A stretch of 64,000 nucleotides of DNA from Bacteroides sp. (GCA_014802335.1 JAAVCL010000005.1:39130-103129); one strand, 5' to 3'. Numbered from the stretch's first letter, positions 54,828 through 64,000 are shown. Notes: a model not told the origin generated them from the sequence alone. Numbers and translations: made by a program.

Positions 54828-55987
54828 ATTATTTGATGAAGAATATGTTCAACAATGCGGCGAGCAGCCATGCCATCTCCAAATGGCGTCACACGGTTCC
54901 CAATCCCGTTAAATGATGAAGAATTGTCGAGAATACCGGAAACCGCTGAAATGATCTTATCAAAATCCGTTCCGACAAGCTTGGCCTGTGCCGAATCTGT
55001 TAATTCCGCACGTTCGGTGATATCGCGCATAATGACAACCGGCTTTCCAAGTCCGGCCGATTCCTCCTGCACTCCCCCACTGTCTGTAAGGATTAAGGAA
55101 GATTTATCCATTAGGAAAATAAAAGATATATAATCAAGAGGTTCCAGCAGAAAAACATTATCACGGCAATCGAAATCATCACCAAAGACCTGAGACACAG
55201 CATTTCTCACATTCGGGTTCAGATGCATCGGAAATATAAAATCTGTACCTTTATATTTGTCGGCAAGAGTTTTTATTGCATTACAAATAGAAATAAAACC
55301 GGGTCCGAAATTTTCACGACGGTGTCCGGTAATCAATACCATTTTTCTGCCTGAGTCGAGACGTGAAATATCATATCCTTTTTTTGCAAGACTCTTAACA
55401 ATGTTATCTAAGTTAGCCTTGTTGGTGAGGAATTTATTTTTTACCCAATATAAAGCATCGATAACAGTGTTGCCGGTAACAATAATTTTTTCGGATGCAA
55501 TATTTTCGCGAATAAGATTTTGGCGAGCCGCCTCGGTGGGAGCAAAATGAAAAGAAACGATTTTGGAAGTGAGTTGCCGATTCAATTCCTCGGGCCAGGG
55601 AGAATAAATATCAAATGTTCTGAGACCGGCCTCAACATGGGCCACGGGGATTTTTTTATAGAACGAAGCGAGCGCCACCATTGTGGAAGTTGTGGTGTCT
55701 CCGTGAACAATGACCAGATCGGGTTCAACTTCATTAAGGACATCGCGCATCCCGGTCAACACACGCGCCGAAATATCGAAAAGATCCTGGCCGTTCTGCA
55801 TGAGGCTAAGATCATAATCGGGAACGAGATTAAAAATATCAAGCACCTGATGAAGCATTTCGCGATGTTGACCCGTAACACATAAAATCACCTCCAATTT
55901 ATCGGGGTGATTATACATTTCTTTTAATAGCGGTGCCATTTTAATGGCCTCAGGTCGAGTGCCGAATACAACAAGTATTTTTTTCAT
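54824..55987 (-). CDS. wecB: UDP-N-acetylglucosamine 2-epimerase
   Basis: The ATG at 55987 gives MKKILVVFGTRPEAIKMAPL, the canonical start, rather than the upstream frame start at 56026. Further motifs are HVEAGLRTFDIYSPWPEELN, TGHRRENFG and LTDSGGVQEESAGLGKPVV. It supplies UDP-ManNAc to the adjacent WecC. 387 aa, normal length. Confidence 0.95.
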   Translation of the reverse strand: MKKILVVFGTRPEAIKMAPLLKEMYNHPDKLEVILCVTGQHREMLHQVLDIFNLVPDYDLSLMQNGQDLFDISARVLTGMRDVLNEVEPDLVIVHGDTTTSTMVALASFYKKIPVAHVEAGLRTFDIYSPWPEELNRQLTSKIVSFHFAPTEAARQNLIRENIASEKIIVTGNTVIDALYWVKNKFLTNKANLDNIVKSLAKKGYDISRLDSGRKMVLITGHRRENFGPGFISICNAIKTLADKYKGTDFIFPMHLNPNVRNAVSQVFGDDFDCRDNVFLLEPLDYISFIFLMDKSSLILTDSGGVQEESAGLGKPVVIMRDITERAELTDSAQAKLVGTDFDKIISAVSGILDNSSSFNGIGNRVTPFGDGMAARRIVEHILHQII

Positions 55988-56039
55988 CCGAATCTTTCCA
56001 AAAAAATTATGAAGCGGTTTTCCCAAAGACGTCGACGAG

Positions 56040-56108
56040 TTTTCGATGTATTAATCAGACATGGCACGCCATGTCCCTACATGTGCCGACAACTTTTCGA
56101 TGTATTAA
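56040..56108. repeat. REP-like palindromic repeat, pair 2
   Basis: GACATGGC-AC-GCCATGTC (56058-56075) followed by CCTACATG. Two copies of TTTTCGATGTATTAA (56040-56054 and 56094-56108) lie 54 bases apart, showing a tandem unit. It matches the pair at 53536-53608. Confidence 0.75.
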
Positions 56109-56133
56109 CCAACACTGATTTATATGCGCACTT

Positions 56134-56838
56134 CTATATTTTATTCAAAAGAATCCACCAAAGAAACTTAACAAGGTGTATCTGTCTTTTAATTCTCCGA
56201 GGATCGCTCAAGAGGCGATAAGCAAATTCGAGATTATGATTCAGCCACCACTCGGGTGCTCTCTTTGTTAATCCGGCGTATATATCGAAGCTTCCACCGA
56301 GTCCCATATATAATGCCTCATGATGTTTCAGGGCTTCGGCCATAAATTTCTCCTGTCGCGGAGAACCCATGGCAACAAAGACAATATCCGGCTTAAGGTT
56401 TTTTATTTCATTTATAACATCTTGATAATCATTCTCATTATCAATAAAACCGTTATGATAGCCACAAATATTTATTGATGGGAACTCTTCCCTGAGCTTA
56501 CAAACAGTCGCATTAATAACCTCTTCTTTTGCCCCCAGCAAATAAAATGACTTACAAATATACGAATTTTTTATGATTTTAAGCCACAATTCGCATCCCG
56601 GAATTTTACAAATATCTTTATATCCTTTATTTTTTAATGCCCAAAGAGGGCCTATTCCATCAATGTAACCTAAATTTTTATTGATTATATTGATCATCTG
56701 CCTGTCGGCATTAATAATTTTTTCTGCATTTATTGCAATCAATATTCCTTTATAAGAATCGGTATATTCCAACAATTTCTTGTCGGAAGAAAACAATCCA
56801 ATCTGTATTCCTTTTAGAATTTCTCGATTCATAAACAC
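56134..56838 (-). CDS. WecG/TagA/CpsF family glycosyltransferase, 234 aa
   Basis: GT26 motifs: DRQMINIINKNLGYIDGIGP, near-central FYLLGAKEEVI, and PDIVFVAMGSPRQEKFMAEA with MGLGGSFDIYAGLTKRAPEW. With UDP-ManNAcA made by the neighbouring wecBC, it most likely adds ManNAcA (or ManNAc) to a lipid-linked sugar at the inner face of the membrane. Confidence 0.92.
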   Translation of the reverse strand: MFMNREILKGIQIGLFSSDKKLLEYTDSYKGILIAINAEKIINADRQMINIINKNLGYIDGIGPLWALKNKGYKDICKIPGCELWLKIIKNSYICKSFYLLGAKEEVINATVCKLREEFPSINICGYHNGFIDNENDYQDVINEIKNLKPDIVFVAMGSPRQEKFMAEALKHHEALYMGLGGSFDIYAGLTKRAPEWWLNHNLEFAYRLLSDPRRIKRQIHLVKFLWWILLNKI

Positions 56839-56924
56839 CTTTGATTAATGAAAACCGTGTCTTTCTCGAGACACCTTTGTTCTTTCATTTGAAACAGAAT
56901 ATTTACTCTAATCATGAAGATAAT

Positions 56925-57920
56925 TCAACGTAGTGAACGATATGCATATCTTAATTTCAAGACGGCATATTTAAGACAATTAAAAACTCTTAAATGCCTG
57001 TTGAAAGCCATTCTCATTGGTATTTTCCAATACCATTGCATCGTGTGGCCATATTTTTTATATGTGATATGCGGGTAGGTATCAAGCAATTTCTTTTGAT
57101 CTTCATAATTGCAGTAAAGTAAAATTATAGAAATCTGCTTAAAGATATAACTATTAAAATTCTCCTCGGATATAAGATTGTGTTTTCTAATAAATTTATC
57201 TAAGTTAGCTAAATTCCCTAATCTGCTGAAAGCATCTTCAGAAGAGGAATGACTGGTATATGAATTTAAATTCTGTTTATTGTAATGTACAAAAGCTTTA
57301 TTTATTTTTATAATGGAACGGGCATAATAAACGGCTGGAACAATCACAATTACATCCTCGCAAACATTTAATCTCTCAACAACTTGAATTGAATATCTGT
57401 CATAAATGCTTTTTTTTATCAATTTATTCCATAACATTGATCCTATGCCATGTTCCGAATTTAGAATATCCGTTACCAACTCTTCTTTTGTATTTCCGAG
57501 TCTGCACGATCTATAAACATCCTTGTTGCTATATGAAATGAAATAATCTGCCACAACAATGTCGGCATTATTTTCCCGGGCCTTTGAAAACATGGCCTGC
57601 AGCATATCCGGTTCGAAGAAATCATCACTGTCACACTGAAAAAGATATTCACCTTTAGCCACACTCATACCCTTTATTCTGGCTGCTGCCACCCCTTTGT
57701 TGGTTGGCTGATTAATAACAGTGACTTGTGATTGTCTGTGAGGGTAACGTGCAAGTACATTATTAAGGATATGGATACTGTTGTCGGGCGTGGCGTCGTT
57801 AACAAATATGAATTCCACACCATCGGTCATGGTTTGCTCAAATAAACTTTTGCAGCTGCGCTCCATAAATTTTTCCACTCCATATACCGGAACAATTACA
57901 GAGATATTAACGGTGCTCAT
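56925..57920 (-). CDS. family 2 glycosyltransferase, 331 aa
   Basis: The GT-A signature is ISVIVPVYGVEKFMERSCKS, FVNDATPDNSIHIL, GVAAARIKGMSVAKGEYLFQ and CDSDDFFEPDM (D-x-D metal site). It overlaps the next GT2 gene by 4 bases and closely resembles it, so the pair probably arose by duplication. The added sugar is unknown. Confidence 0.9.
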   Translation of the reverse strand: MSTVNISVIVPVYGVEKFMERSCKSLFEQTMTDGVEFIFVNDATPDNSIHILNNVLARYPHRQSQVTVINQPTNKGVAAARIKGMSVAKGEYLFQCDSDDFFEPDMLQAMFSKARENNADIVVADYFISYSNKDVYRSCRLGNTKEELVTDILNSEHGIGSMLWNKLIKKSIYDRYSIQVVERLNVCEDVIVIVPAVYYARSIIKINKAFVHYNKQNLNSYTSHSSSEDAFSRLGNLANLDKFIRKHNLISEENFNSYIFKQISIILLYCNYEDQKKLLDTYPHITYKKYGHTMQWYWKIPMRMAFNRHLRVFNCLKYAVLKLRYAYRSLR

Positions 57921-58855
57921 TTTAAAAAAAGTTTAAGAATTTTGTCGCATTTCATGCGTGCAAGAAGCATAAGAATAATGCCACGTTTGGTTTTACTTCT
58001 CCAGATTGAAATTTCAGGCCACATTTCCCTCCACTTTGCAGGATTAAAATAACGGGAATCCCGAATAAAAATATGTTTTGTTTTTAGTAAAAACGGTGAA
58101 ATAATTGTCAAAACTTCCTTACGATCATTTCTCTTACTAAGATAATTATAAATATAATCGGCAACTAAGATTCCATCCCTTATTTTATCCTCACTCTCGG
58201 TTGCCATTATCGAGTGTGCATTAGACTTGTAGTAATGATAAAGGGGCCTGTCGATATGCCCTATCTTTTTAGCTTCGTAATGAGCTATCAATGAAATCGG
58301 ATTATCTTCATATCGATTCACATCAGGGACGGTCAAACCGAATGTACGGTAAAAAGAACTTCTGAATAATCTCAACCAAACCATACATACAGGTGGCTTA
58401 GAATTTAAAATTCTACTAATCTGAATATGGGTGGGGAAATTAAAATTCAATTTCTGTTCAGATTGACTGCTATCCGTGTTAAAGAAATAGTTGCAACAGA
58501 CGAAATCGGCATCTATTTTCTTGGCCTCCTGATACATTGTTTCATACATGTCGGGTTCCACCCAATCATCGCTGTCGCAATGTATAATATATTCTCCTCG
58601 AGATGCGAGGAATCCGGTTTTGCGAGTTGCAGCCAATCCACGGTTTGACTCGTGCCGAAGAATTTTGACCTGATGTTTACGCTCGGGAAATTCTTCGAGG
58701 GTTTCAAGAAGAATATCAATACTGCGGTCGGGCGATGCATCATCCGTGAAGATAAATTCAATACCCTCCTTCATTGTCTGACAGAATAGAGAGCGAGCAC
58801 ACCGGGCGATGTACTTTTCAACTTTATACACGGGTACCAGAACTGAAACTTTCAT
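57917..58855 (-). CDS. family 2 glycosyltransferase, 312 aa
   Basis: VSVLVPVYKVEKYIARCARS, FTDDASPDRSIDILLETLEE, GLAATRKTGFLASRGEYIIH and CDSDDWVEPDMYE form a complete GT-A nucleotide-sugar site. Translationally coupled to the GT2 gene downstream (4-base overlap). Part of the polysaccharide cluster. Confidence 0.9.
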   Translation of the reverse strand: MKVSVLVPVYKVEKYIARCARSLFCQTMKEGIEFIFTDDASPDRSIDILLETLEEFPERKHQVKILRHESNRGLAATRKTGFLASRGEYIIHCDSDDWVEPDMYETMYQEAKKIDADFVCCNYFFNTDSSQSEQKLNFNFPTHIQISRILNSKPPVCMVWLRLFRSSFYRTFGLTVPDVNRYEDNPISLIAHYEAKKIGHIDRPLYHYYKSNAHSIMATESEDKIRDGILVADYIYNYLSKRNDRKEVLTIISPFLLKTKHIFIRDSRYFNPAKWREMWPEISIWRSKTKRGIILMLLARMKCDKILKLFLK

Positions 58856-58867
58856 ATGCGTTAGGCG

Positions 58868-59701
58868 TTAAAGCCTATCAAACTCATAACCGTTAGCTCG
58901 CAGCCATTTCACTACTGTTCGGAATTTATTGTAATCCAAACACCATTCATGAGTAAAAATAACCAAAGTGTCTCTGTCTTGAACCTGTCTGAGCGCTCTC
59001 TTAAGGAATACGTGGTTTTCAATTCGAAAATCTGTGGGTCGATATGAAATCCCATTCTTCTTTAAAAGATGATTTTTATACATCTGTTTTTTTTCAAGTG
59101 AAGAAAGATTATAAGACCAGCGCAGAGTATCATCGGCACAAAGAAGGCATTGAACATTCTTTAAATTGCGGAGTAATGAATCATGGCCCCAGAAATAATG
59201 AAGACGCAGAGTGTGTGCAATTAAAGATGAATCGGCAAAACGGGCAATTGCGTCATTCACACCGTCAAACCCCTGCTTAAAATTCTCAACTGATATATTC
59301 TCGTTGAATTGAGGTTCGGGCCAATGAAATCCTATTTGTAACCAATCAGCAGAATTCCGGAAATCATCTCTGAATTTTTCAGGCATGTTTGAGATTTGTG
59401 TGTTCCGGGCAGGGAAATACATATAAGTGTAGAGGGTAAAAGTTGCTCCATAATCTTCATGAAGAGATTTCAGTAGGCTAAAAACCGGGTGGTCGAACAG
59501 TGAATTGTATTCTTCGGGATTATTAATAAGGTCACTGAAAGCCTCCACATCATCTATACTTAGATGTGCAACCTTCGACGGGTTTTTAGAAGGAACTGCA
59601 TCCGCAGAATGAAGCCAACAACATACCAGAATAATTATATAAACTATAATTACAAATGCACCACATGCATTTATTAATATATTCGCAGCGGGTCGTTTCA
59701 T
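58868..59701 (-). CDS. membrane-anchored polysaccharide deacetylase-like protein, 277 aa
   Basis: An N-terminal anchor (AFVIIVYIIILVCCWLHSAD) precedes a NodB-like fold. The first metal motif reads HLSIDDVEAF (the D-D pair), and a later IGFHWPEPQFN supplies a His but not the full H-x-x-x-H. A closing TLVIFTHEWCLD is like the family's last catalytic motif. It probably removes acetyl groups from sugars of the surface glycan; divergence makes activity uncertain. Confidence 0.65.
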   Translation of the reverse strand: MKRPAANILINACGAFVIIVYIIILVCCWLHSADAVPSKNPSKVAHLSIDDVEAFSDLINNPEEYNSLFDHPVFSLLKSLHEDYGATFTLYTYMYFPARNTQISNMPEKFRDDFRNSADWLQIGFHWPEPQFNENISVENFKQGFDGVNDAIARFADSSLIAHTLRLHYFWGHDSLLRNLKNVQCLLCADDTLRWSYNLSSLEKKQMYKNHLLKKNGISYRPTDFRIENHVFLKRALRQVQDRDTLVIFTHEWCLDYNKFRTVVKWLRANGYEFDRL

Positions 59702-59739
59702 TAATAAGACTAAAGCCTGAAGATCGCTTTCAGACTCCT

Positions 59740-60768
59740 TTATGCTTTAAAGTTCCGGTGATAGAATTCAGAGATAGTGCAGAAGTCGACATCCTTGGAA
59801 GCCATATAATTCATAAAAAAACTGAAATTTTTATCGTCATGAAAGCTCTTGGGATGGCCGATGACAACAAACAGCTTTTTAGGGCTTCTGAGTGCATCCT
59901 TCAGGAAATTTCGCTGAATATCGGGCATTAAAATGCAAAAATCGAAAGTTTGCCATTGAGACGAAAAGATATATCTGATTTTCTTTATCAATGAGTTATT
60001 TCCCAAAGCTGCAAATGAATCTAATGAAGATTTTTTGTTGCTTAATCGGGCTTTAATTGCGCTGATGGAACATAATTTTCTGATTCTTCTCAATGGAAAT
60101 GTTGTTATAGGAAGTTCTATTATCTCCGAACTTTCGCAACCTGATAATTTATCGAAATATAAGTAATCTGATTCCGGAGAAATTTGGGAATAGTCATAAC
60201 CGCCTCTTGAAGACAACAAGACATCGCCCGGCACAACTGATGAGTCAATCACAAGCCCAAGTTTTTTCATTGCACTGCATATAGATTTGCCGGGTTGAGC
60301 CATGTACCCTCCCGCTCTAATAGCAATGCAGCGATAATTTGTGTCAACCCGATGAATAAGTTCCTCAAGGTAATTTTTCCCGGCCTTAATAACAGAATAA
60401 ATTTTCTCTTCGGAACCAAAATCACCCAACGACCAGTTCTCGCCTACTTTCCATTTTCCATCAGAAAGAACGGCATCCCACCACTGAGGGTGGATATGGA
60501 GCTGAATATCGTGACCGGCAAGGTATGCATCGATAATTTGTTTTTCCACAATTTCCAAAGTCTCTTTATACAAACCTCTGCCTACATTTACACGGTTATA
60601 TTCTCTTATTTTAAGAAATTCGATAGCCTCAAAGAAAATAGTAAATTTCAGATTATGTTTCCGAGCAATAGCCAATAACCTTTCAGTTGGCTTTACAATA
60701 TCCTCAATGATATCACCTGAACCATTCCCGAACAGTTCGTAATCTAAAGTGCAAATAAATGTCTTCAT
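59740..60768 (-). CDS. polysaccharide deacetylase family protein, 342 aa
   Basis: A cytosolic-looking NodB/WalW-type protein: FICTLDYELFGNG carries the first acidic motif and DIQLHIHPQWWDAV the metal-binding H-x-H-P motif, with IRAGGYMAQPGKS after it. It lacks a signal peptide. Its stop is 38 bases from the upstream start of the other deacetylase-like gene, and its start abuts the ATP-grasp gene stop. Probably modifies a sugar precursor or lipid-linked unit. Confidence 0.75.
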   Translation of the reverse strand: MKTFICTLDYELFGNGSGDIIEDIVKPTERLLAIARKHNLKFTIFFEAIEFLKIREYNRVNVGRGLYKETLEIVEKQIIDAYLAGHDIQLHIHPQWWDAVLSDGKWKVGENWSLGDFGSEEKIYSVIKAGKNYLEELIHRVDTNYRCIAIRAGGYMAQPGKSICSAMKKLGLVIDSSVVPGDVLLSSRGGYDYSQISPESDYLYFDKLSGCESSEIIELPITTFPLRRIRKLCSISAIKARLSNKKSSLDSFAALGNNSLIKKIRYIFSSQWQTFDFCILMPDIQRNFLKDALRSPKKLFVVIGHPKSFHDDKNFSFFMNYMASKDVDFCTISEFYHRNFKA

Positions 60769-61923
60769 TCACAATTTCTTTTTAGGAAGCAGGGTTGAAA
60801 AAAAGGGTCGGGGGTCTCTGACGTCCCAGTCATCAAAAGAGGAGTGAAAAATATCGGTCAAGTTTGAAAAGTTGCGATAGCGCAAACGAACCCGAATATC
60901 TCGCAAGATATTCATCCACCTAACTCTTTCTACTGCCGGAATCAGCTTGATGTACTTGTCAGGGTTGAGCAAAACTTCTGCAATATTACTGAATTTAGCT
61001 ACCAACGAACTTTGGAGACCCGAAGAACGGGTATTGATTTCCATGAACCATAATTTATCATTCCGGGCATCATAAATAAACTCGAAGTCGGCCAACCCGG
61101 AGTAGTGTCTGTATGGGAGATGATTAGAGGAAGATATTTCTGATGAATCCGGCGCAGGTTTAAAAAAAAAGTTGGTGCATAAGCCTTCTATCTCACTTTT
61201 TAACTTAGAGTCAGGAAGTTCTTCGGCCGTAGAAGTAATTCCATTTTTGAATCGTCTTTTTTCATTTGTAATCAGACAGCCTGCCAGCCTACCGTCAACA
61301 AAAAAACACTGACTCGAAAGATAAAAAATTTTGTCGCCGGATATGTATTCCTGCAATATTATATCCTTAAGGTCATTCTTATCAATCCGCGACATATATT
61401 CCATTAATTCACTTTCATCCTTAATTTTCTCGGCCTTGAAAAAGAGTTTTATTTCATAATTTCGTTTGATGAAAGCAGGGAATTTTATACATCCGGGATT
61501 ATAAGAATCTAATGTTACATAATCGGGTATACTGAACCCTAAAGAGCGTGCATAATTATAAATTCTGTCTTTATGGGCCAAATCTTTAATTACATCAAAC
61601 GGACCCGAAGAAACGTTGCACATCGCATACAACTCTGGGAATTCACTGAGAATCAGCGCCAACATCTCGCCTGAGGCAATATAACATATCGGCTTGCAAT
61701 GAAATTTGGCAATTATTGCAGCTATTTGCTCCTTTAAAGAATCAATTGTTTCGAAATATTTCTTAACACCATATTTTGAGAAGCGCCCCACGTTTTTGTA
61801 AGAATTATAGAAGGCATAAACCGTTGCGCCTGCACGTGAAAAAGTGCGTAACAACGACAACCCCTGGGGAGTGAGGCCGATAATAATATATGGGAGAGAT
61901 TGGAGGTGTGATTCTGTTCTCAT
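60769..61923 (-). CDS. ATP-grasp ligase, 384 aa
   Basis: An N-terminal Rossmann-like domain (PYIIIGLTPQGLSLLRTFSR) is followed by an ATP-grasp fold: FPAFIKRNYEIKLFFKAEKI (ATP-binding Lys), IILQEYISGDKIFY, and the metal-binding WFMEINTRSSGLQSS (E-x-N-x-R). This group forms amide or ester bonds from a carboxylate, ATP and a nucleophile. Here it sits inside a glycan cluster beside two deacetylases, suggesting attachment of an amino acid or carboxylate to the polysaccharide. Substrates unknown. Confidence 0.8.
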   Translation of the reverse strand: MRTESHLQSLPYIIIGLTPQGLSLLRTFSRAGATVYAFYNSYKNVGRFSKYGVKKYFETIDSLKEQIAAIIAKFHCKPICYIASGEMLALILSEFPELYAMCNVSSGPFDVIKDLAHKDRIYNYARSLGFSIPDYVTLDSYNPGCIKFPAFIKRNYEIKLFFKAEKIKDESELMEYMSRIDKNDLKDIILQEYISGDKIFYLSSQCFFVDGRLAGCLITNEKRRFKNGITSTAEELPDSKLKSEIEGLCTNFFFKPAPDSSEISSSNHLPYRHYSGLADFEFIYDARNDKLWFMEINTRSSGLQSSLVAKFSNIAEVLLNPDKYIKLIPAVERVRWMNILRDIRVRLRYRNFSNLTDIFHSSFDDWDVRDPRPFFSTLLPKKKL

Positions 61924-62987
61924 TTTAAAATCTCTTCATACATGCGCACCACATGATGCATGGAATATTTTTCTACAACTAATTGCCGTGGAGAATAGGA
62001 GTCAATATTCTTTATAAGACTAATAAGCGCTGATTTAAAATTACGATTGAATAAAGATAAGTCCGGAGAATATTCAACCGGTTCTCCGGTTTTCAAGGGG
62101 GATATAAACTCCGTAAACGGTTTCTTTTGAGTGCACAGCACAGGCACGTTGCAACTCATGGCTTCGAGCAAAGCTAATCCTAAACTTTCCCCTTCATAAC
62201 GATAGGGCGCCAGAAAAATATCAAGCGAATTAAAAAAGTCTCCCATATCGCGGTGCTCAATCATCGAAAAAATCTTATATTTACAGGATGCTATCTGACT
62301 GATGCGTTGAAGATAGTATTCAGCTTGCCTGCCGAAGTTTATAATATGGAATTTAATTTGTCGGCCTATGGCATTTTCTATCTCTTCGCAATGTTCCATC
62401 AAGTATATCAGAGTATCAGCACCTTTTTCATTAATCAGCCCCCCGCTAAATCCAAGAATGATCTCTTCATGAGGGGATGGTCTATTCGTAAATAAGTCTG
62501 TATCTATTCCTCCACTTGGCGAAACACAAATATCATTGATTATATCGGGGAAATATTTCCTTAATTCTTCAGCGAAAAATTGAGAGGGAACAATATTTTG
62601 TGATTTAATGATAGTGGGCCGCAGTATCTTTTTTATAAATTTATAAAACCGAGTATCTCTCCGAAGATCGCATCCATGCCAATGAATAAATTTCTTACGC
62701 TTCAGCAGAAACGGATTGAAAGCGATTGGCCAGCATGAAGGGATGTGGTTAATGTAGACATATTCACACCGAACGCTTTTAAATAAACATTTCCACCAGA
62801 ATGTGAAATATTTGACTATTTTATAAAGCGGAGTAATCTTTCGGTTATACTCAATAACCAATTTTTGTGTTTCAAATCCGGCCTGCTGCAGGCACACCTC
62901 AATATTTCGAATATATGGAGTGTAAGTAGGCCGGTGACGAGTTGGATAGCCGTTATTAACAAGCAGTATTTTTTTTGTGTTTGCCAT
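61920..62987 (-). CDS. family 4 glycosyltransferase, 355 aa
   Basis: The GT-B (GT4) C-terminal donor domain shows LGFSGGLINEKGADTLIYLM, DIFLAPYRYEGESLGLALLE and AMSCNVPVLC, with the family's E-x7-E arrangement. The ATG at 62987 (MANTKKILLVNNGYPTRHRP) fits the GT4 N-terminus better than the first in-frame start at 63032; it still overlaps the polymerase gene by 32 bases. Confidence 0.88.
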   Translation of the reverse strand: MANTKKILLVNNGYPTRHRPTYTPYIRNIEVCLQQAGFETQKLVIEYNRKITPLYKIVKYFTFWWKCLFKSVRCEYVYINHIPSCWPIAFNPFLLKRKKFIHWHGCDLRRDTRFYKFIKKILRPTIIKSQNIVPSQFFAEELRKYFPDIINDICVSPSGGIDTDLFTNRPSPHEEIILGFSGGLINEKGADTLIYLMEHCEEIENAIGRQIKFHIINFGRQAEYYLQRISQIASCKYKIFSMIEHRDMGDFFNSLDIFLAPYRYEGESLGLALLEAMSCNVPVLCTQKKPFTEFISPLKTGEPVEYSPDLSLFNRNFKSALISLIKNIDSYSPRQLVVEKYSMHHVVRMYEEILK

Positions 62988-64000
62988 TCTTAAAAAATAA
63001 AAGAGACACAGCGTATGCGTATATCGGTGCAACCATAGTGTTGCGGATGCAGTGACCGGCAGTGAAGGCTATGAAAATAAAAGAACTTGTTATGAATAGT
63101 AAAGAGAAATTTTCAAATGAATTAGATTTAGATATTCTTTTTATCGCCCGGACTAAAAAATAAATAAAAGGAGAAAAGAGAATCAAGAGGCCAACTACGC
63201 CATATCCACCCAACAACTCATGAAGGTCAGCTTCAACCATTCTGTATTGTCCGGGAAAACACATTTTGTATCCCACATATTGATAAAGCAAGGACATTCC
63301 ACTTCCTGAAAGAATCAGTAATCCTTCAAGAGATGAGAAATATTCAAGTGCATAAGTTGACAATAGATATCTCGCATTTTTAATACCTTCCAACGAGAAC
63401 CTTATCAGCATGTACTTGTCGAAAGAGGATATAATAAAACTGATGAACCTGATTATCCCCAATGCCAGCAGTGGAAATCCGAATATTTTGAATTTCTTAA
63501 GACTCCTTTTATTATTGGCGGAAGAGGGAGTATAGATAAATCCCAAATAAATTATCAATATAATGATCCATGATAATGATCCAACCAACCCGACTCTTGT
63601 TCCAATCAAACTTCCCCCGCAAGCAATTACAATAACTTTTAAAAGGTGAACTAAATTGAATCTCCTGACTAAATCCAGACTGTAAACAACCAGCGAATAG
63701 ATAATAGTCAATCCGAGATCATTGCCGGCTTTAAAATAACTCTTGGTTCCAAAACCATAATCACCCCCGTGACTCAGGTTGCCGTAGCCTGAAATAAAGG
63801 ATAAAATCAAAGCCGTTGAAATAATAAATCCATAGTTTCCTATTATTTTCGCCAAGTTAAATTTCAGCAACTCATAACGATAATTTACGAAAAAACAGAC
63901 AACTATAAAAAAGTAGATAATTTTAGAGAAGCTTTCTATTTCAATTCCAACCTGAAAGCCTTGAATATTATTGATTCCGATATTAATTAACCAGCAGGGA
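62956..64000 (-). CDS. O-antigen polymerase/ligase-like membrane protein (5' end outside window)
   Basis: The frame is open to the window edge (upstream residues include SFSKIIYFFIVVCFFVNYRY), so the gene starts beyond 64000; the TTG at 63870 is internal. About nine hydrophobic segments are visible, with a large loop near ALEYFSSLEGLLILSGSG and a conserved-looking ADLHELLGGYGVVGLLIL, as in Wzy polymerases (the H-x-x-x-L loop motif). It probably polymerises repeat units at the outer face of the inner membrane. Confidence 0.75.
   Translation of the reverse strand, partial: PCWLINIGINNIQGFQVGIEIESFSKIIYFFIVVCFFVNYRYELLKFNLAKIIGNYGFIISTALILSFISGYGNLSHGGDYGFGTKSYFKAGNDLGLTIIYSLVVYSLDLVRRFNLVHLLKVIVIACGGSLIGTRVGLVGSLSWIIILIIYLGFIYTPSSANNKRSLKKFKIFGFPLLALGIIRFISFIISSFDKYMLIRFSLEGIKNARYLLSTYALEYFSSLEGLLILSGSGMSLLYQYVGYKMCFPGQYRMVEADLHELLGGYGVVGLLILFSPFIYFLVRAIKRISKSNSFENFSLLFITSSFIFIAFTAGHCIRNTMVAPIYAYAVSLLFFKNGKHKKNTAC

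Noticed and set aside
63870..64000. apparent frameshift at the start of the Wzy-like gene
   Set aside because: A recount of the A-run at 63907-63912 gave six bases, and the frame is then open to the window edge; the gene is just cut by the window.

Overview
The window reads as a chromosomal segment of a Bacteroidales bacterium, and a Muribaculaceae-like gut anaerobe would fit. No species can be named from sequence alone. The grounds are: promoters of the Bacteroidota type (TTTG, about 19-20 nt, then TAnnTTTG) before several genes; the L28-L33-DUF4295 ribosomal cluster; TonB-type outer-membrane barrels; large secreted proteins with T9SS-like C-terminal tails; and a menaquinone (men) operon typical of anaerobic Bacteroidales. 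Base composition is mostly near 40% GC. No rRNA, tRNA, CRISPR array, transposase, integrase or replication origin was recognised.

Region 1 (1-11.6 kb) looks like an accessory, partly decaying region. It holds the end of an S41 peptidase gene, a lipoprotein, a HigBA-like toxin-antitoxin pair, a trio made of a membrane-bound regulator, a small exported protein and an outer-membrane barrel broken by a frameshift, an AbiE defence/toxin-antitoxin pair with a likely operator, an exported esterase, a DUF3667 protein, and several gene remnants. Two diverged copies of a ~135-170 bp repeat bracket the AbiE-esterase-DUF3667 segment.

Region 2 (11.6-36.9 kb) is mainly core metabolism: tsaD, a shortened cinA, a GT11 glycosyltransferase, the rpmB-rpmG-DUF4295 operon, nadE, tsaC/ywlC, a polyprenyl-phosphate sugar transferase, a CLC protein, fmt, menD-menB-menC-menE, and Crp/Fnr and Fur family regulators. 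It is interrupted at 14.6-20.7 kb by a visibly GC-richer block holding a TPR-transmembrane-AraC regulator followed by two large, mutually related secreted proteins of unknown function.

Region 3 (36.9-50.7 kb) mixes envelope and housekeeping genes: a large lipoprotein with a possible pore-forming segment, an M48 protease, a RelA/SpoT protein whose synthetase half looks dead, a DUF1846 protein, a HipA-like kinase/DUF3037 pair, a CotH protein, a GT2 enzyme, a flavin reductase-like protein and Tex. Two copies of a ~196 bp element with perfect terminal inverted repeats sit upstream of the nitroreductase and HipA-like genes. The arms differ between the copies, but each change is matched in the partner arm.

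Region 4 (50.7-64 kb, minus strand) is a NERD/MscS gene pair followed by a surface-polysaccharide cluster: wecC and wecB (UDP-ManNAcA synthesis), a WecG/TagA transferase, two GT2 enzymes, two polysaccharide deacetylase-like proteins, an ATP-grasp ligase, a GT4 enzyme and a Wzy-like polymerase that runs off the window. Palindromic REP-like repeats lie on both sides of wecBC.
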